Source of the DNA: Ectocarpus siliculosus
Taxonomy: Eukaryota > Sar > Phaeophyceae > Ectocarpales > Ectocarpaceae
Direction: 5' to 3'
Length of the DNA stretch: 64,000 nt
Assembly (NCBI GenBank): GCA_000310025.1
Contig: FN649740.1
Coordinates: 1,201,521-1,265,520 of the forward strand
The notes beneath the pieces were generated by a model, which saw only the letters and a program-made list of their open reading frames with translations, was not told where the DNA came from and did not search any database. The position numbers and the translations under genes are program-made. How positions within the stretch are numbered: position 1 is the first letter of the stretch; every line of letters starts with the position of its first letter. Positions 36,640 through 47,973 of the stretch are shown in pieces.

Positions 36640-37348
36640 GATCTCTACAGCAACTGGACCGCGGCCACTTGTTTTTCGTGTTATTTCAGGAAGGTATACG
36701 GAATACTCGGCCTTCCCAATCCGAGTGTCCGGTGGGGGTTGCGGTTCCTTTCAGTTCTTTTGCCGGCTCACCGACGCTAAATAGCGCCTCCAACATGGGC
36801 TCGTAGTCTAGATCCAAGTTCACACCTCCTGGCACAAGTACCCCAGTCTTGTGCCGGGCGTTCTGCTTAGTAAACACCCAGACGTCCCCCGACCACCCAA
36901 TTTATCATCTCCGAAGTCCCGCGGTACAGGCTACTTTCCTCCTGGGAGGTCATTTTCACCACAATAAGTTCAGGGACGACTTGCATAGCCTAAGATCCTA
37001 CTCACACGCCGGGATGGATCGTACACCAACGTCCAGCTTCTCGTGTACGCTCCACCATGGGTTGCTACCCCACTTACGCTCCCAAGTAGACCTATCTGCC
37101 GAAAGTTTGGCCAACAATTCCTTACTGCTTTGTACTCGCCTCTCTCCAATCGAAAACAATTCATTGTGCGTGCCGCACATCTAGCTCCGCAGTTTTTGCG
37201 TGGTTGGTCAGGTCGTTCAGGTGAGTAATAAGCTTTGCTTGGATGGCTCTATGTTATATTGGTCCACTTCAAGCAACGGGGGGGGGGGGGGGGGGTCTGG
37301 CGGCGTATGTACTCTCTCTCTCTCTGTCCGGTGCTCTGTCCGGTGCTC

Positions 37349-38123
37349 TCAAATGACAACATCTGGCGGAGGAACGAGGTTACCGTCTGCAGCTTGTTTG
37401 CGACTCTCGTTGATGTAGTGAAACCAGAGCTCCGCACACCAAAACAAACAACCTCTTCTCCCCTCTCTCAACCCCTGAAACGTCCGAGCGATTGCTGCAA
37501 TCGGGGCAAATCCTACACCCTTTTCTGGCATCCAGTTCTCAAAGGTGCCACCACCTTTCTCTTCATCCTTGGCGGAACGACCACGACATCGAAAAACAAC
37601 CGTCCCGGTCCACTCCGACCTCTTGCTGGACTCACCGACACGAACGCACTGAAGGCCATGAAGAAGAGACTGCTCTGCGCTGCCTCCGCCGTCTCGTGGT
37701 GCGCCCCTGGCCCCCCCTCATCTCCCGTGCCATTCCCGCCCCCGCCCCCACCGCCTCCTCCCTCTCCCGGATCGTTCTCCCTCGACGAGTCTGGGGAGTT
37801 TATCCCGTAGTCGCCGAACGGGATCTGGTGCACCACCCGCATGCCAGGCAAGAACGGACACGATTACTTTGTTTGAGACGGTTTGTTGTTGATTGTTTCC
37901 GTGCTAAGAACGACGATGGTTACTAGATCAAACCGAAAATTGAAGGATGCTTTGATGTCTTCTCGTGCTGTCTGTACTCTTTTCGTGGGTAGTTGGCCCA
38001 TGTCCACGGAAGGAATGGGAACGCATCCGCGTTCGTTTGGACCGATACGGATGTCAGAAGGTACTGAGCACGGAATGGACCCGTGAACAATCTCAAGACA
38101 CCAACAACAACAACAACAACAGC

Positions 38124-38167
<44 letters not shown>

Positions 38168-41100
38168 CGTGCGGTTGTCGTCCTCTGCACGTCTCGAGAG
38201 AACCATCAGCTCGAGCACGAACGGTAGCAAAGGGCAGCAATCGTGTCCAGCGTTACACACAACGCGTGAAGTTGCCTTCTCGCAGGCTGCAGCCTCCCAA
38301 CATGCCCCTCTGCGATTCTCGAGAGAAGCACGAGCTCGCACACGACCATATCGCATTTTCTGTGTGACAAAGGAAGGAAGACGCCCTGCCGCTGCTACGA
38401 ATTCGGCTGGGGGCAATACGGAGTCGTCGAAGACATGGCGGTGCTTGACGTTGACAAAACCAATGCTGCAGCCAAGGCGAAGATAAGGACGGCAAGCAAA
38501 AAAATCAGAAATGTCATCAACACAACCACAACGACAACGACAACCACCACCACCAAGAGCAGCAGCAGCAGCAACAAGCACGAGACCCACCCACCTTGCC
38601 CGTGACGATGTCGTAGAACACTTCTATTCGTATCGCCATCGCCACGATCGCGCACATGACGAGTCCCACGAAGTACCACCTGATGGTGTGCGTGTTGAGG
38701 CTCTGGGACCCACGGACGCCGAGGGTCCCCACCACGATGCCCATGACGCTCGAAAGGGTTCTCCCCTTCACAAGGAACCAATACTCGCCAGGGAGGCTAG
38801 GGTGTGCGCTCCCGCCATTGCCGCCACCGGTGCTGCCCCCCGCTGCCCCTGGCACTGACAACACCGTAGAGATGCTCGCAAGGCATTCCAGAAGCTTGCG
38901 GTTCCGATCGCAGCGGTTGAAGTGAAACGAAATACGCGGCGGGGGGAGGGAGTAAGGGGGGGGAAACCGCCTTCGCGAGAAAGAAAGTGTACGAGGAAAC
39001 AGAACAGGGAGGGGGTACGCAGACCCTAACGCTAACCCAATTTCCCCAATTGTATGCTTTCTTCAACATGCTTCCTTGACAGAAAAACATGCAAAGGCTA
39101 CTGTAAGGGGGTCCATCAACATGAGTTGCACACAAAGGTAGTGGCGGCGAGTGCAAGATGCTGGCAGGGGAGACAAGTATGCGGCCGAACGTGAGGAGAG
39201 CACTCTGGGAAATGACATCTAGGGGAGGTCTGGAATCCGGTCCACGTGTGTATCCTAAACGTTTTAAAAGCTGAGGGGTGATCGTGTCAAGCTTATTATT
39301 GGTTCTTGAACGAACACACGCAAGCACCGTCTCCTCACTCCCGGTGTTCCGGATCAACGGTCTTCCTCCTTAAAACTTGGGAGACCCGGAGGATGGAAAT
39401 GACCCTGTGTCCTGATCAACGGTCTACCCACAAAAAAATTGGGAGACCTAAGGGATGGAGATGACCCTGTGTTTTGATCAGTGGCTTCGCTACAAAAAAC
39501 TTGGGGACCTACAGGGTGGAGATTGCCCTGTGTTCCAATCAACGGTCTTCCTACATAAAAACTTGGGAGACCTTAAGGATGCAGAGGACCCTGTGTTCTG
39601 ATCAGTGGCCTCCCTACAAAAAAAAACTTAGAAGAAGAGACCTGGAGGACGGAGATGAGCACCAAGATTGAAGCCAGAAACATGATCTTTCGTCGCGGGG
39701 CCTCGACTTCCCAGTGCGCACCGGCGCCCTCCCCGTTCCCGCCCCTCTCCTGGACCTGTAGCAGCACCGGAGGGAACTCGTGCAGGTTGCCCGGTTGCTG
39801 CGCGGAGGCGGTGCCTACGCCCGCAGCGGCGGCCGCGGCCACCTTGGGCCTCTGGAAGAGGTGTATCGCTGCTCCGTCTGAGATTTTCCGGCCGCCCAAG
39901 GTGTCGGCATCGCTGAGCATCTGGGGGGAAAGGCACGGGGGGCGGGAGGTGTGTCCACCGAGGATCCGATGATGGCGGTTGGTCTTTGTGTGCTCGTGCC
40001 ATCCATTCCGGCGCCAGTAAAACACATCCTTGTGACGGTGTGGTGTACGCGTGTGTTCGTCCCATCAATTCCAGCGTCAATACGAACACACCATTCGGTG
40101 CAGACGTAACCGGGATTACACAGGAGGTCACGCCGCAGTGTATTTTTTTTGCCCCTGCGATTCTAACGTGGCGGCGGTGGTGAATATGACACAATCGACG
40201 TTTGAGTGTGACTTGAGGAAGGTACGCAATGGCACCGTGTCCGGCTTGCCCAGCAGGACCAACAGAACGTGGGGGAGACAAGGGAGCGTATTCGCCAAGC
40301 GACGGAAACGAATGGCGTCCATGCGTGTATGTAGTGGAGTACGGCCTGATCCCCGCACTTGTACCAGACAACCGCCGCGCCCATGCCAAAAACGTAAGGC
40401 GAGATCATCATGACCAGCGAGAAGACTGGTGTCGTATTTAGCCCCTACAAACTCCACGCGACTGAATGAGGTCAAACCGTGTTCGGCGTTTGGCCCGAAA
40501 GGTTACAAATTTAAAAAAAGAACCTGTGGTGACCGAGCGTCATGTTCGGCAATGGGCCGCCAAGAACTCATGTTGCCGCAACAAGAAAAACGCACGATCC
40601 CTTCTTTTTGGTAGATTGTGTGTGGTGTGGTGCTTTAGATATCCGGGATGCACTTCCCATGAAATGGCATCAAAGAGAGACGGAGCCATTGCGAGATGGT
40701 ACAAAATGCATAAGCCGTTCGTGGTCTTGAGGTCTTCAGAGTCTTGCTCTGTCACGTGTGTTTCGCAAGTGTGAAAAGATAAAACCTCTCTACCGGACGA
40801 ACCTGTTGGGGCCCATGATTACATATCATGACGAGGACAGAGATGGTCGATTTGCATACCCGAACACACCATCAACCATGCCACCAGACGACAAGAGCTG
40901 GACGACAACAACACACAGCGTACCTTTCCGCCATGGATGATGCGCTGCCTTGGCACCTCCACCCCAGCCGCGTCAACCAACATGAGCTTCAGCTCCCGCA
41001 CCGAGGTCTCCGGCGTGACGCGGAGTGGATAAAACTGCCCCCTGACGTCCAGCACCCTGACCGTCATCCTCCCGTCGTCATCGTCGTCGTCGCTGCGAAC

Positions 41101-41316
41101 CTCACCTGCTCCTGCTGTTCTTGAATTCACTCCATCACTGCTGTTCCCCTTTCCTCCCGCTGCTGCTGCTGCCGCTGGAACGGAACTGCAAAGAGCGGAC
41201 AGTTCTCCTTGGACATGATGATCGTCATCGCGCTCGCTGGCGGCAGCCGCCTGCAGATCTGGCGCGCTATCCTCGTCTACATCGTCGACGGGCTCGTAAC
41301 CTCGACGAGGAAGCAT
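37349..41316 (-). CDS. Membrane protein with N-terminal ubiquitin-like domain
   Basis: Five exons on the reverse strand: 41316-40924, 39920-39642, 38894-38595 (acceptor tentative), 37824-37636 and 37429-37349; 413 residues, all introns phase 0. Residues 1-82 are acidic and Ala/Asp-rich and end in six Asp. A beta-grasp ubiquitin-like domain follows (MTVRVLDVRGQFYPLRVTPE, SVRELKLMLVDAAG, RQRIIHGGK, then MLSDADTLGGRKISDGAAIH, LFQRP), split by intron 1 at the position equivalent to AGK/QLED of ubiquitin. A linker leads to hydrophobic segments RRKIMFLASILVLISVLQ, IRWYFVGLVMCAIVAMAI and LFFMAFSAFVS; the tail is Gly/Pro-rich, ending LVPPPDVVI. UBL proteins anchored in membranes often serve ER-associated degradation, but the role here is inference. 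It is divergent with VPS2. Confidence 0.8.
37925..38168 (+). repeat. CAA-tailed dispersed repeat, copy 2
   Basis: Shares AGAAGGTACTGAGCACGRA, YGGACCCGTG and ATCTCAAGACACCA with the copy at 54565, then ends in about 22 CAA units with one CAG. A defined body followed by a simple tail suggests a SINE. It sits in the intron before exon 4 of the UBL gene, antisense if the CAA tail is the 3' end. Confidence 0.8.
38962..39050 (-). repeat. TTAGGG-containing dispersed repeat, copy 1
   Basis: On the reverse strand: TTGGGTTAGCGTTAGGG, TCTGCGTACCCCCTCCCTG, TTTCCTCGTAC and TCTCGCGAAGGCGGT. The same blocks in the same order occur at 47594-47690. This copy ends about 70 nt before the tentative acceptor of exon 3 of the UBL gene. 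Confidence 0.82.
39352..39663 (-). repeat. 62-bp minisatellite covering an exon-intron junction
   Basis: Five units of about 62 bp (starts 39352, 39414, 39476, 39537, 39600) with core GATCARYGGYCT and CTTGGGAGACC. The last unit overlaps the end of exon 2 of the UBL gene: its donor, CTCCAG then GTCTCTTC, corresponds to CTCCGG-GTCTCC, CTTAG-GTCTCC and similar sites in the other units. Confidence 0.9.
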
Positions 41317-41562
41317 GCTGCCGGGGCTGTGTGCAGCTGCTGTGCAATATGGTGTGGCACTGAGTTCTTGCAAGCCTGGGACGCTGGCCTCAAGAACAGC
41401 AATTGAGAACAGCGCCCGGGGGGAACGCCACTAGCACAACTGCTTGTGGCCGGGGAGGGGCCGTCTCACTCCCAGCAGTCGGTGCCCTCTCTGCTGGTCA
41501 GACACACACAACCCAAACCTCAGTCCCTCTTTGTGCAGTCGCTCTCAGCTACACAAGCGGTC
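41317..41562. promoter_or_regulatory. Shared upstream region of UBL gene and VPS2
   Basis: Only 246 bp separate the two start codons, which face away from each other, so the region should contain both promoters and both 5' UTRs. No TATA box is obvious. Confidence 0.6.
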
Positions 41563-44500
41563 ATGTTCCACAAGAAGAAGCCTGATCCTAAAGGTGAGAT
41601 TCCGCGTAACTTCACGTCGTTTCCAAATGGTTTCATGCTTAGCTTTGCGGCAGTACACACAGCAACGAAATATGAGAATGTTACGTTTGCACACGTTGAC
41701 GTTGGCTTGTTCGAATGTTGCTTCCTGTGGAACTGAACAGCTTTCCTTTTCAAACGCCGGTCACTGCACCGTCTACCACGTAGCCTCGCTGCAGCATTCA
41801 GAGGGGCAAGGGATGGCATGAAGATTAAATTAAGCAGCTTCTTGCTGCCGCCGTCTCGCCGTCTCCTTCCTCAAGCTCTTCAACTTGTTAACCTCGAGTT
41901 ACGCCGCACTTCGATCTATCCGACCTGACCAACTCAAAGCAGTTCATTTTGAAGCTCCATCCTACTAGATAATAAGGTCCTTGGTGGCGATGCCCGATAC
42001 ATATATATGGGGGTGTTTGATTTAATTAATTGTTTTTGGGTTTGGGGAGTACATATCTGCACCATTGTCAAATTAATTTATTCGCACGTGTTCAGCCTAG
42101 CGTGCTTGACAGAGGCGAGAGAAACCAGGTGGTATTCTGTACCAAGGCACATTGATGTATGTCCGGGCGAACTGCTTGTTGTGCCGGTTGTCTTGGAAAA
42201 AGTAATGACTTCGAATGTGAATTGATGTATGTCCGACCGAACTGCTTGTTGTGCCGGTTGTCTTGCAAAAAGTAATGACTTCGAATGTGACAGCGGCGGG
42301 CGGTAAAATTCGTACTTCTTTCGAAGCATACATGTAGTTGTTTTGTGGAATTTCAAGGTTGCCAACAAGCAGTATAAGGGTCAGCCATCTCAGACCGACG
42401 GAAGGGGTTGAACCTTCTCTTGACTGTGTGACCAGAGGAGACTTCCGGAGCGACGACGGTGGTGGGGACCGCATGTGTACAGACTTGGAGGGCGCGAGGT
42501 TGCTGCACTGTGAAAAGCTAGGTTACTGTACGGTTCGCGTTCTGGGTTGCTGCTGTCTCGTCTAGGCTAAGCCACGGCGCAGGAGGGGGTAAGGGCTAGG
42601 TTGCTGTGCACCGTCAAACGCCAGGTTGCTGTACGGTGAAAAGCTAGGTTGCCGTGCTATTCCGACATGGAGACCATCAGATTCGACCAAGTCGTCAGCA
42701 CTACCCACCGGAAGTGTCGTTCCGAGACACAATCGTCGAGTGTTTCAGGTCCGGAACCGGGGACGAGGTGGGCACAACGTACGCTTTCATACGACCCAAA
42801 TGGACAGTCGTTTCGATCGGTTCGTTGGGTTTGGAGACACGAAAAATGACGGGCGAGAGTTGTGCTCGGACAGTAAATACGGACCGTGTGGCAAGGGCTG
42901 ATAATCTTGGGGTTGGGTCCAGCTGATTCGGTGTACGGACGGTGGACGAGGACTTGGTCACCGAATTTAAAACTTGCGTGCGAAGGACAGTTTCTCATTG
43001 GCTTCCGCTTGTTTTGACGTGCGTTCTTTGAGGTTGCGGCGAGTTAACTCGTACATATGCAAGCTGGAGATTCTCTACGGTACGGCATGAGTGATCGAGA
43101 CGGTTTGGGGGAGCCGTCGTAGCGGGGACACCAAGAATGGGATCGACAGGAAGCTTGGCCACGCGACCGAACATGAGATAGTGAGGGGTCTCTTGCAAGG
43201 TCTTAGAGTACGCAGTATTGTGCGCAAGTTGGACAAACGGTAGCAGTCCGGACCAATTATCACACGCCAGGTTGCTATACATGGCGAGCATACTATGGAC
43301 GGTGCTGTGGACACGCTCAATGACGGATTTACTCTGAGGGCGATACGCGGCGGTGCGGGTTTTCTTATACCCGAAGACAGACTGCAGTTCTTTCACAAGC
43401 TGGTTTTCAAATTCCTTCCCTTGGTTAGAGTGCAGCGTTTCCGACGGGCCAAACACCGAAAAGACACGATCGACGAGATTGCGTACAACGACAACGGCTT
43501 CTTTGGATTTGGTGGGAATTCAATATGACATAGCGCGTGGCATGGTCGATCACGGACAAAATGTAGCGGTTACCTTCAGACAGTGACTTGTATTCAACAA
43601 GATCGACGGCTACGCATTGGAATGGTTCCGTTGCACCTAGCGTACGTGCTCGTCCTCATGGTACCGAGAGAAAGCTTTTGGGTCTCACGGCTTTGTCTGA
43701 ATTGCGTGTCCCCTCCCCGGTGCTTGATGCCGAGGACGTAGAGCCTCTGTCACCGTCGCGTAAACGTCTTGAGTGTGATAGTAACAGCGCTGTGTCTTCT
43801 TCAACTCCCTTGGTGTGTCTGTCTGTAGCCGGGGTGGCGCTGTCGCCCCGCGGAAATGTAATCCTGCCGCTGACGCCAGACTTGGGTCAGCTATCTCAGA
43901 CCGACAGAGGGGTTGGACCTTCTCTCGACTCTGTGTGACCAGAGGAGACTTCCGGAGCGACGATGGTGGGGACCGCGAGTGTACAGACTTGCGGGACAGG
44001 ACTAGTTCTCTAGGGAGAGCCACAGGCGGTCTCGAGGAAGAGCCACAGGCGGTCTCTAGGAAGAGCCAACGGTGGTCTCTGGGAAGAGAGGGAAAGAAGA
44101 AGAGTGACAGAGGAGGTTGTGAAGAGGGGGTGCACAGCACACCGCTCCTCAGCCCTGACCACCCAGAACCAACCTGACGAGGTGGTGACACAGACACAGT
44201 CTGCGCTGGCGTGCTGGCGCTGCACAGCGCTGACACGCTGCCGGGGGATCTCTCCGGGCGTGAGAGGACAAACAATCAGCCGGGCGGTTGCAGTATGCGC
44301 GGTAGACGGGCATGTGCATACACTGACATAAAGACGCGCGCGGACCGCACGGAAAGATCCGCAGAACCAGCGGAGGAACAGTTGGACAAAGGGCCTCGAG
44401 TGGGACGTATATGGCAGCAGTAACATAATTTCCTGGTTTGTTTGTAAGCGGTAGCGTGTTTACTCGGTCTCCGTTCAACGTAATATTTGTATTCCCCTCC

Positions 44501-47500
44501 GAATCCAGCGACCGGGAAGGGACCACGAAGACATTTTTAGAAAGTTGAGACGTTTATTTCAAGGGGACGTACCGGCGTAATGTTGTGCATGCAATCACCC
44601 GTATCTGCACGAGCTTCGAAGTTGTCGTCGCCTTCCACTAATTCTCTAGACAATGAGCCCGGCAAGAGGCAGCCGACGGGCGATGCAGCAGTATCTCGCG
44701 TTTCCGCCGACTTTCGCGCATCAGGGGAACCGGTAGCACACTTTGTCCCCTCGATGTAGTACACGACGGATCTGGCCAGGAGTACAAAAATACCCTACAG
44801 CAGTACACATCGCCGGTGGCATAGGTGCGTATCACCCGTCCTCCTCTTGCGGGCCTGTTCCCGCCACGTTCCTCGCATTTCTCGCGTAGCATGCCTTTTG
44901 CCCAAGACACCATCCTCAACTCTCTTGTTTCTTTCCTCTGTGTACCATCCAGCCGCGGCGAAGGATGCTAAACGGGCGGTTCGGTCGGGGGAGCGAGACC
45001 TGGACAAGGAGATACGGAACCTTGACAGGAGCGAGAAGTCGCTGGTAGCGGAGATCAAGAAGACTGCCAAGGGCGGGAACCAAGTGAGGAGACGAGCGGT
45101 CGCTGCAGTGACCGCTGGGTTGTGCTTTTGAGAGCGGGTTTGCTGCAATAATAATGTACCGGTGTATTTTTTTCCCTTTGGTATCAATTTTCCGGCCAAC
45201 ATCAAGCCGAAACAGTCAGCCGACTGCTATCTGTTCATAGCTCGTCCACATGTTGGCAATACTATCACAATATTGGAAAGCAATATGAGTTGGAGTTGGA
45301 GCGCAATGGGTATAATCACCGGGAGAAAAAACACACACCGAAACTAGGTGGAAAAAAGCATTGCGGGCGAAAACGACTTGCGCATGATATTTTTGTTGTG
45401 GGTTCTACCGGCGCCGAGCTCACACCGCAGTCAGCATATACGTTTCCCCTTCTCTGATCCTGGGAAGAAAATGATGGTCCCCGGGGGGACCCGATTTCGA
45501 CTCAACGGGGTCACGCAGGTTTCTCGCAAGTGCAAGGCAAACTTGATACTGAGACCTACAGGGGTATCATCTACTGCTGCGTTGTATGCATAGGGGGGCA
45601 GTTTGTTGCGGTGTGCACATAGATGGGAGCGCATGACACTATTGCGCGCTTCCGCGGCGGAACCCCTCCTCGCTCACTCCCGACTAAGGACAGTTAAAAG
45701 GATAGGTGGACCTCGAGGATGAGAAGAGGCGTCTTGGACTGGTGCCCCGGCTCGCGAAGAGATCCTTGGTTGGACGGTCGAACGTATCGTTTAGCAATGA
45801 CGAACGCTCGCCAAACATGACCACCTGTGGGCGTTATTTTTTTCAACAGCACCACCACCAACAACAACAACGACCTCCATCCCCCCGTGCCACTCCCATG
45901 CAGGGCGCAACTCGAACACTCGCGAAGCAACTTGTGCAGCTACGAGCGCAAAAGGATCAGTTGTACTCGGCACGGGCCAAGTTAGCGGGAGTGGGGAATG
46001 CAGCAACAACGGCGGCGACGTCAGGTACCCTTCAGAATACTTGTTCTTTTGCACTTTGGAATGTGTTCTCTTTAATGTGTACCAGGTACTTCTATCTAGC
46101 GTCTGCTTCGCATCTCCTGCGCGTGCTTGGGGGGCATATCAAGTACCAAGAAGCGGCTGCAGTCGGCTCCCAAATTTTCGTTGGTTTTTCCTCTGAGTCG
46201 CGCCACGCACTTGCATGTTATTTCGACCACTTGTACCAACTGCTTCCGCCGAATTCTTCTAGCTTCGCTGGCCGGGGTTATGGGCAACGTGGCGGGCGTG
46301 ATGAAGAAGGTGAACGAGGCGGTTAGCACGGAGGAGACGGCGAAGATCATGCAGCAGTTTGCCGTGGAGAACGAAAAGATGAACATGTCGGAGGAGATGA
46401 TGGACGACGCGCTCATCGACGCGGTGAGATTTTTAGCGGACGGAGGCGTTTTGTTCCTGTCGGCGATGCCGTTTCGTGCTTTTCAGAACGTGGCCGTGTC
46501 TACCTACGGGGAGCGGTGTTCCGAGGGATGTGTATTTTACCGCTATGTAGTGTCTACGGGGAACGGCATGCCGAGGGATAGCTCTACTGCTAACGCTGGT
46601 GTTCACGCACATGCACACACCACCCTCGCTTTGTGGTTAGCCCCCTCGCCTCCCGGCCCTTGTTATCTTGGGGAAGAACGCAACTAGATGAGGCAAGGAA
46701 TAGGCAAAATGTTGAAGCACAAGTATTTTACCACAATGGTGTTCCCTACGCACGATTGGTGGGCATGCCATCGCGCCTAACCCTTGTCCACCCACGTCGT
46801 TGGCATTTTCGCAAGCCCCCCCCCCCCCCNNNNNNNNNNNNNNNNNNNNNNNNNNNNNNNNNNNNNNNNNNNNNNNNNNNNNNNNNNNNNNNNNNNNNNN
46901 NNNNNNNNNNNNNNNNNNNNNNNNNNNNNGGACGGGTTCTTGGCCGGGGGGAAATTTTTGGGGGAGGGGGGGTTTTTTTTCCTTTGGGGGAGGCCTTTTG
47001 GTGTTTTTAAAAAGGGGGCGGTTTTTCCTTAGGGGGGGGGGTTTTCGGGGGGATGTTTTTTTTCCCGTTATGTAGTTTTTCGGGGAAACGCCATCCGGGG
47101 GGAAAGTTTTACGGTAAAGGGGGGGTTTCACGCACAGCCCCCCCCCCCCCTCGTTTGGGGGTTACCCCCCTCCCCCCCCGCCCCTTTTTTTTTGGGGGAA
47201 GAACGCAATTGGAGGGGGCAAGGAATGGGAAAAATTTTAAACCACAATTTTTTTCCCCAAAGGGTTTTCCCTCCCCAGGATGGGGGGGCAGCCCTTGGCC
47301 CTTACCCTTTTCCCCCCCAGTTGGTGGGATTTTTCCAAACCCCCCCCCCCCCCGCTCTCTTTTCGCGTCACCCCCCCCCCGTCGTACCGCTACCGACCAG
47401 ACCGTGCTCTTCTATCCCCCGCCCCCGCATAAGTTATTTTTAGTTGCGTCTCTGGTCTTGGATCCTACGTTAGTTGTCATCCATACTGGCTGTACCGCTA

Positions 47501-47973
47501 CCCTCCCACCTGTCCCGTATCGACCTCTGACCAGTAGCCCTCGCAGGGTTTTTCTACTTCATTAAGTAAACCTGTTGGATAGATGGTGCAATCGGGGGAG
47601 TTGGGTTAGGGTTAGGGAGTAGGGATACGGTCTGCGTAACCCCTCCCTGGTTCTATTTCCTCGTACTTAATATCTCGCGAAGGCGGTCTGTCCCCACTAA
47701 CCGTATGGTGTCTACCCGCTCGCGTGCGCGCCTTGACGCCGTCCTTCCCATCCGCGCACGCCTTGTCCCCGCTAGTTTGACGGCGAGGGTGTAGAAGAGG
47801 AAGCGGACGGAGTCGTTGGCCAGGTGCTCGCCGAGCTCGGTCTGGAGATGGACGGTAAGATGGTGGACGCCCCGACCAACACCCCGGCCGGCGTGGCGAG
47901 ACCATCGGAGGCGGAGGATGCCAAGCTGGACGCCAAGACCGAGGAGTTGTTAGCGCAACTCGGCGCTCTCTGA
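41563..47973 (+). CDS. VPS2: ESCRT-III subunit VPS2 (CHMP2B type)
   Basis: Five exons: 41563-41593, 44953-45083, 45904-46024, 46263-46423 and 47776-47973; 642 nt, 213 residues in frame. Exon 1 is only 31 nt (MFHKKKPDPK) and joins AAAKDAKRAVRSGERDLDKE across a 3.4-kb intron. Then come EKSLVAEIKKTAKGGNQ, LAKQLVQLRAQKDQLYSARA, VAGVMKKVNEAVSTEET, KIMQQFAVENEKMNMSEEMM, FDGEGVEEEADGVVGQVLAE, GKMVDAP and a C-terminal helix EELLAQLGAL. Order and length match CHMP2/Vps2; FDG, QVL and GKM-AP points favour CHMP2B. The protein polymerises on endosomal and division-site membranes and is removed by VPS4. The terminal helix is a MIT-interacting motif, in which the usual Arg of RL is Ala. Intron 1 contains a Ty3/gypsy fossil; intron 4 contains an assembly gap and a duplicated low-quality segment. 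Confidence 0.95.
42151..42290. repeat. 70-bp tandem duplication
   Basis: Two units starting ATTGATGTATGTCCG and ending TGACTTCGAATGTGA with three differences, in intron 1 of VPS2. Confidence 0.92.
42374..43995 (-). mobile_element. Ty3/gypsy-like retroelement fossil (integrase part)
   Basis: A broken remnant in VPS2 intron 1. The reverse strand carries a recognisable integrase core region and the domain that follows it, typical of Ty3/gypsy elements; the other usual parts were not seen. Direct repeats of about 110 bp (42374-42490 and 43881-43995, sharing ACCAGAGGAGACTTCCGGAG) flank it and may be terminal-repeat remnants. It carries several breaks and looks old; its limits are approximate. Confidence 0.8.
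44024..44092. repeat. Short tandem array, about 23 bp x3
   Basis: Three units around AGCCACAGGCGGTCTC with a GGAAG spacer, just beyond the gypsy fossil. Confidence 0.8.
46830..46929. other. Assembly gap (100 N)
   Basis: Exactly 100 N, in intron 4 of VPS2. It follows a run of C. Confidence 0.98.
46930..47400. other. Probable misassembled, error-rich duplicate of 46620-46829
   Basis: Landmarks from the left of the gap recur in the same order but with inflated homopolymers: GGGGAAGAACGCAA, GGCAAGGAAT, ACCACAAT, GTTTTCCCT and then a C run. The pattern suggests the low-quality end of a read across the same locus placed beside it, so this is unlikely to be real genomic sequence. Confidence 0.7.
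47594..47690 (+). repeat. TTAGGG-containing dispersed repeat, copy 2
   Basis: TTGGGTTAGGGTTAGGG, TCTGCGTAACCCCTCCCTGG, TTTCCTCGTAC and TCTCGCGAAGGCGGT correspond block for block to 39050-38962 on the other strand. It ends about 85 nt before the acceptor of VPS2 exon 5, in the sense direction. Confidence 0.82.

Larger units (their letters stand above)
32595..37190 (-). mobile_element. LINE (non-LTR retrotransposon with APE endonuclease)
   Basis: A nearly full-length non-LTR element in reverse orientation. Its 3' end is a C16 tail (poly-G at 32595-32610 on the plus strand). ORF2 encodes an apurinic-type endonuclease, reverse transcriptase and a C-terminal zinc knuckle; ORF1 lies upstream and is partly degraded above about 36640. 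The 5' boundary near 37190 is approximate. Two short tail copies of the same family lie at 5178-5420. No target-site duplication could be identified because the 3' flank is poor sequence. The clade was not assigned. Confidence 0.95.

Noticed and set aside
38093-38590. Frame ending in poly-Leu
   Set aside because: The poly-Leu comes from the CAA microsatellite on the other strand.
46633-47565. Gly/Phe-rich and Pro-rich frames around the second gap
   Set aside because: They run through N and inflated homopolymers in a probable misassembly.
47594-47615. Possible telomere
   Set aside because: Only about two and a half TTAGGG-like units, inside an intron and shared with another intronic repeat.
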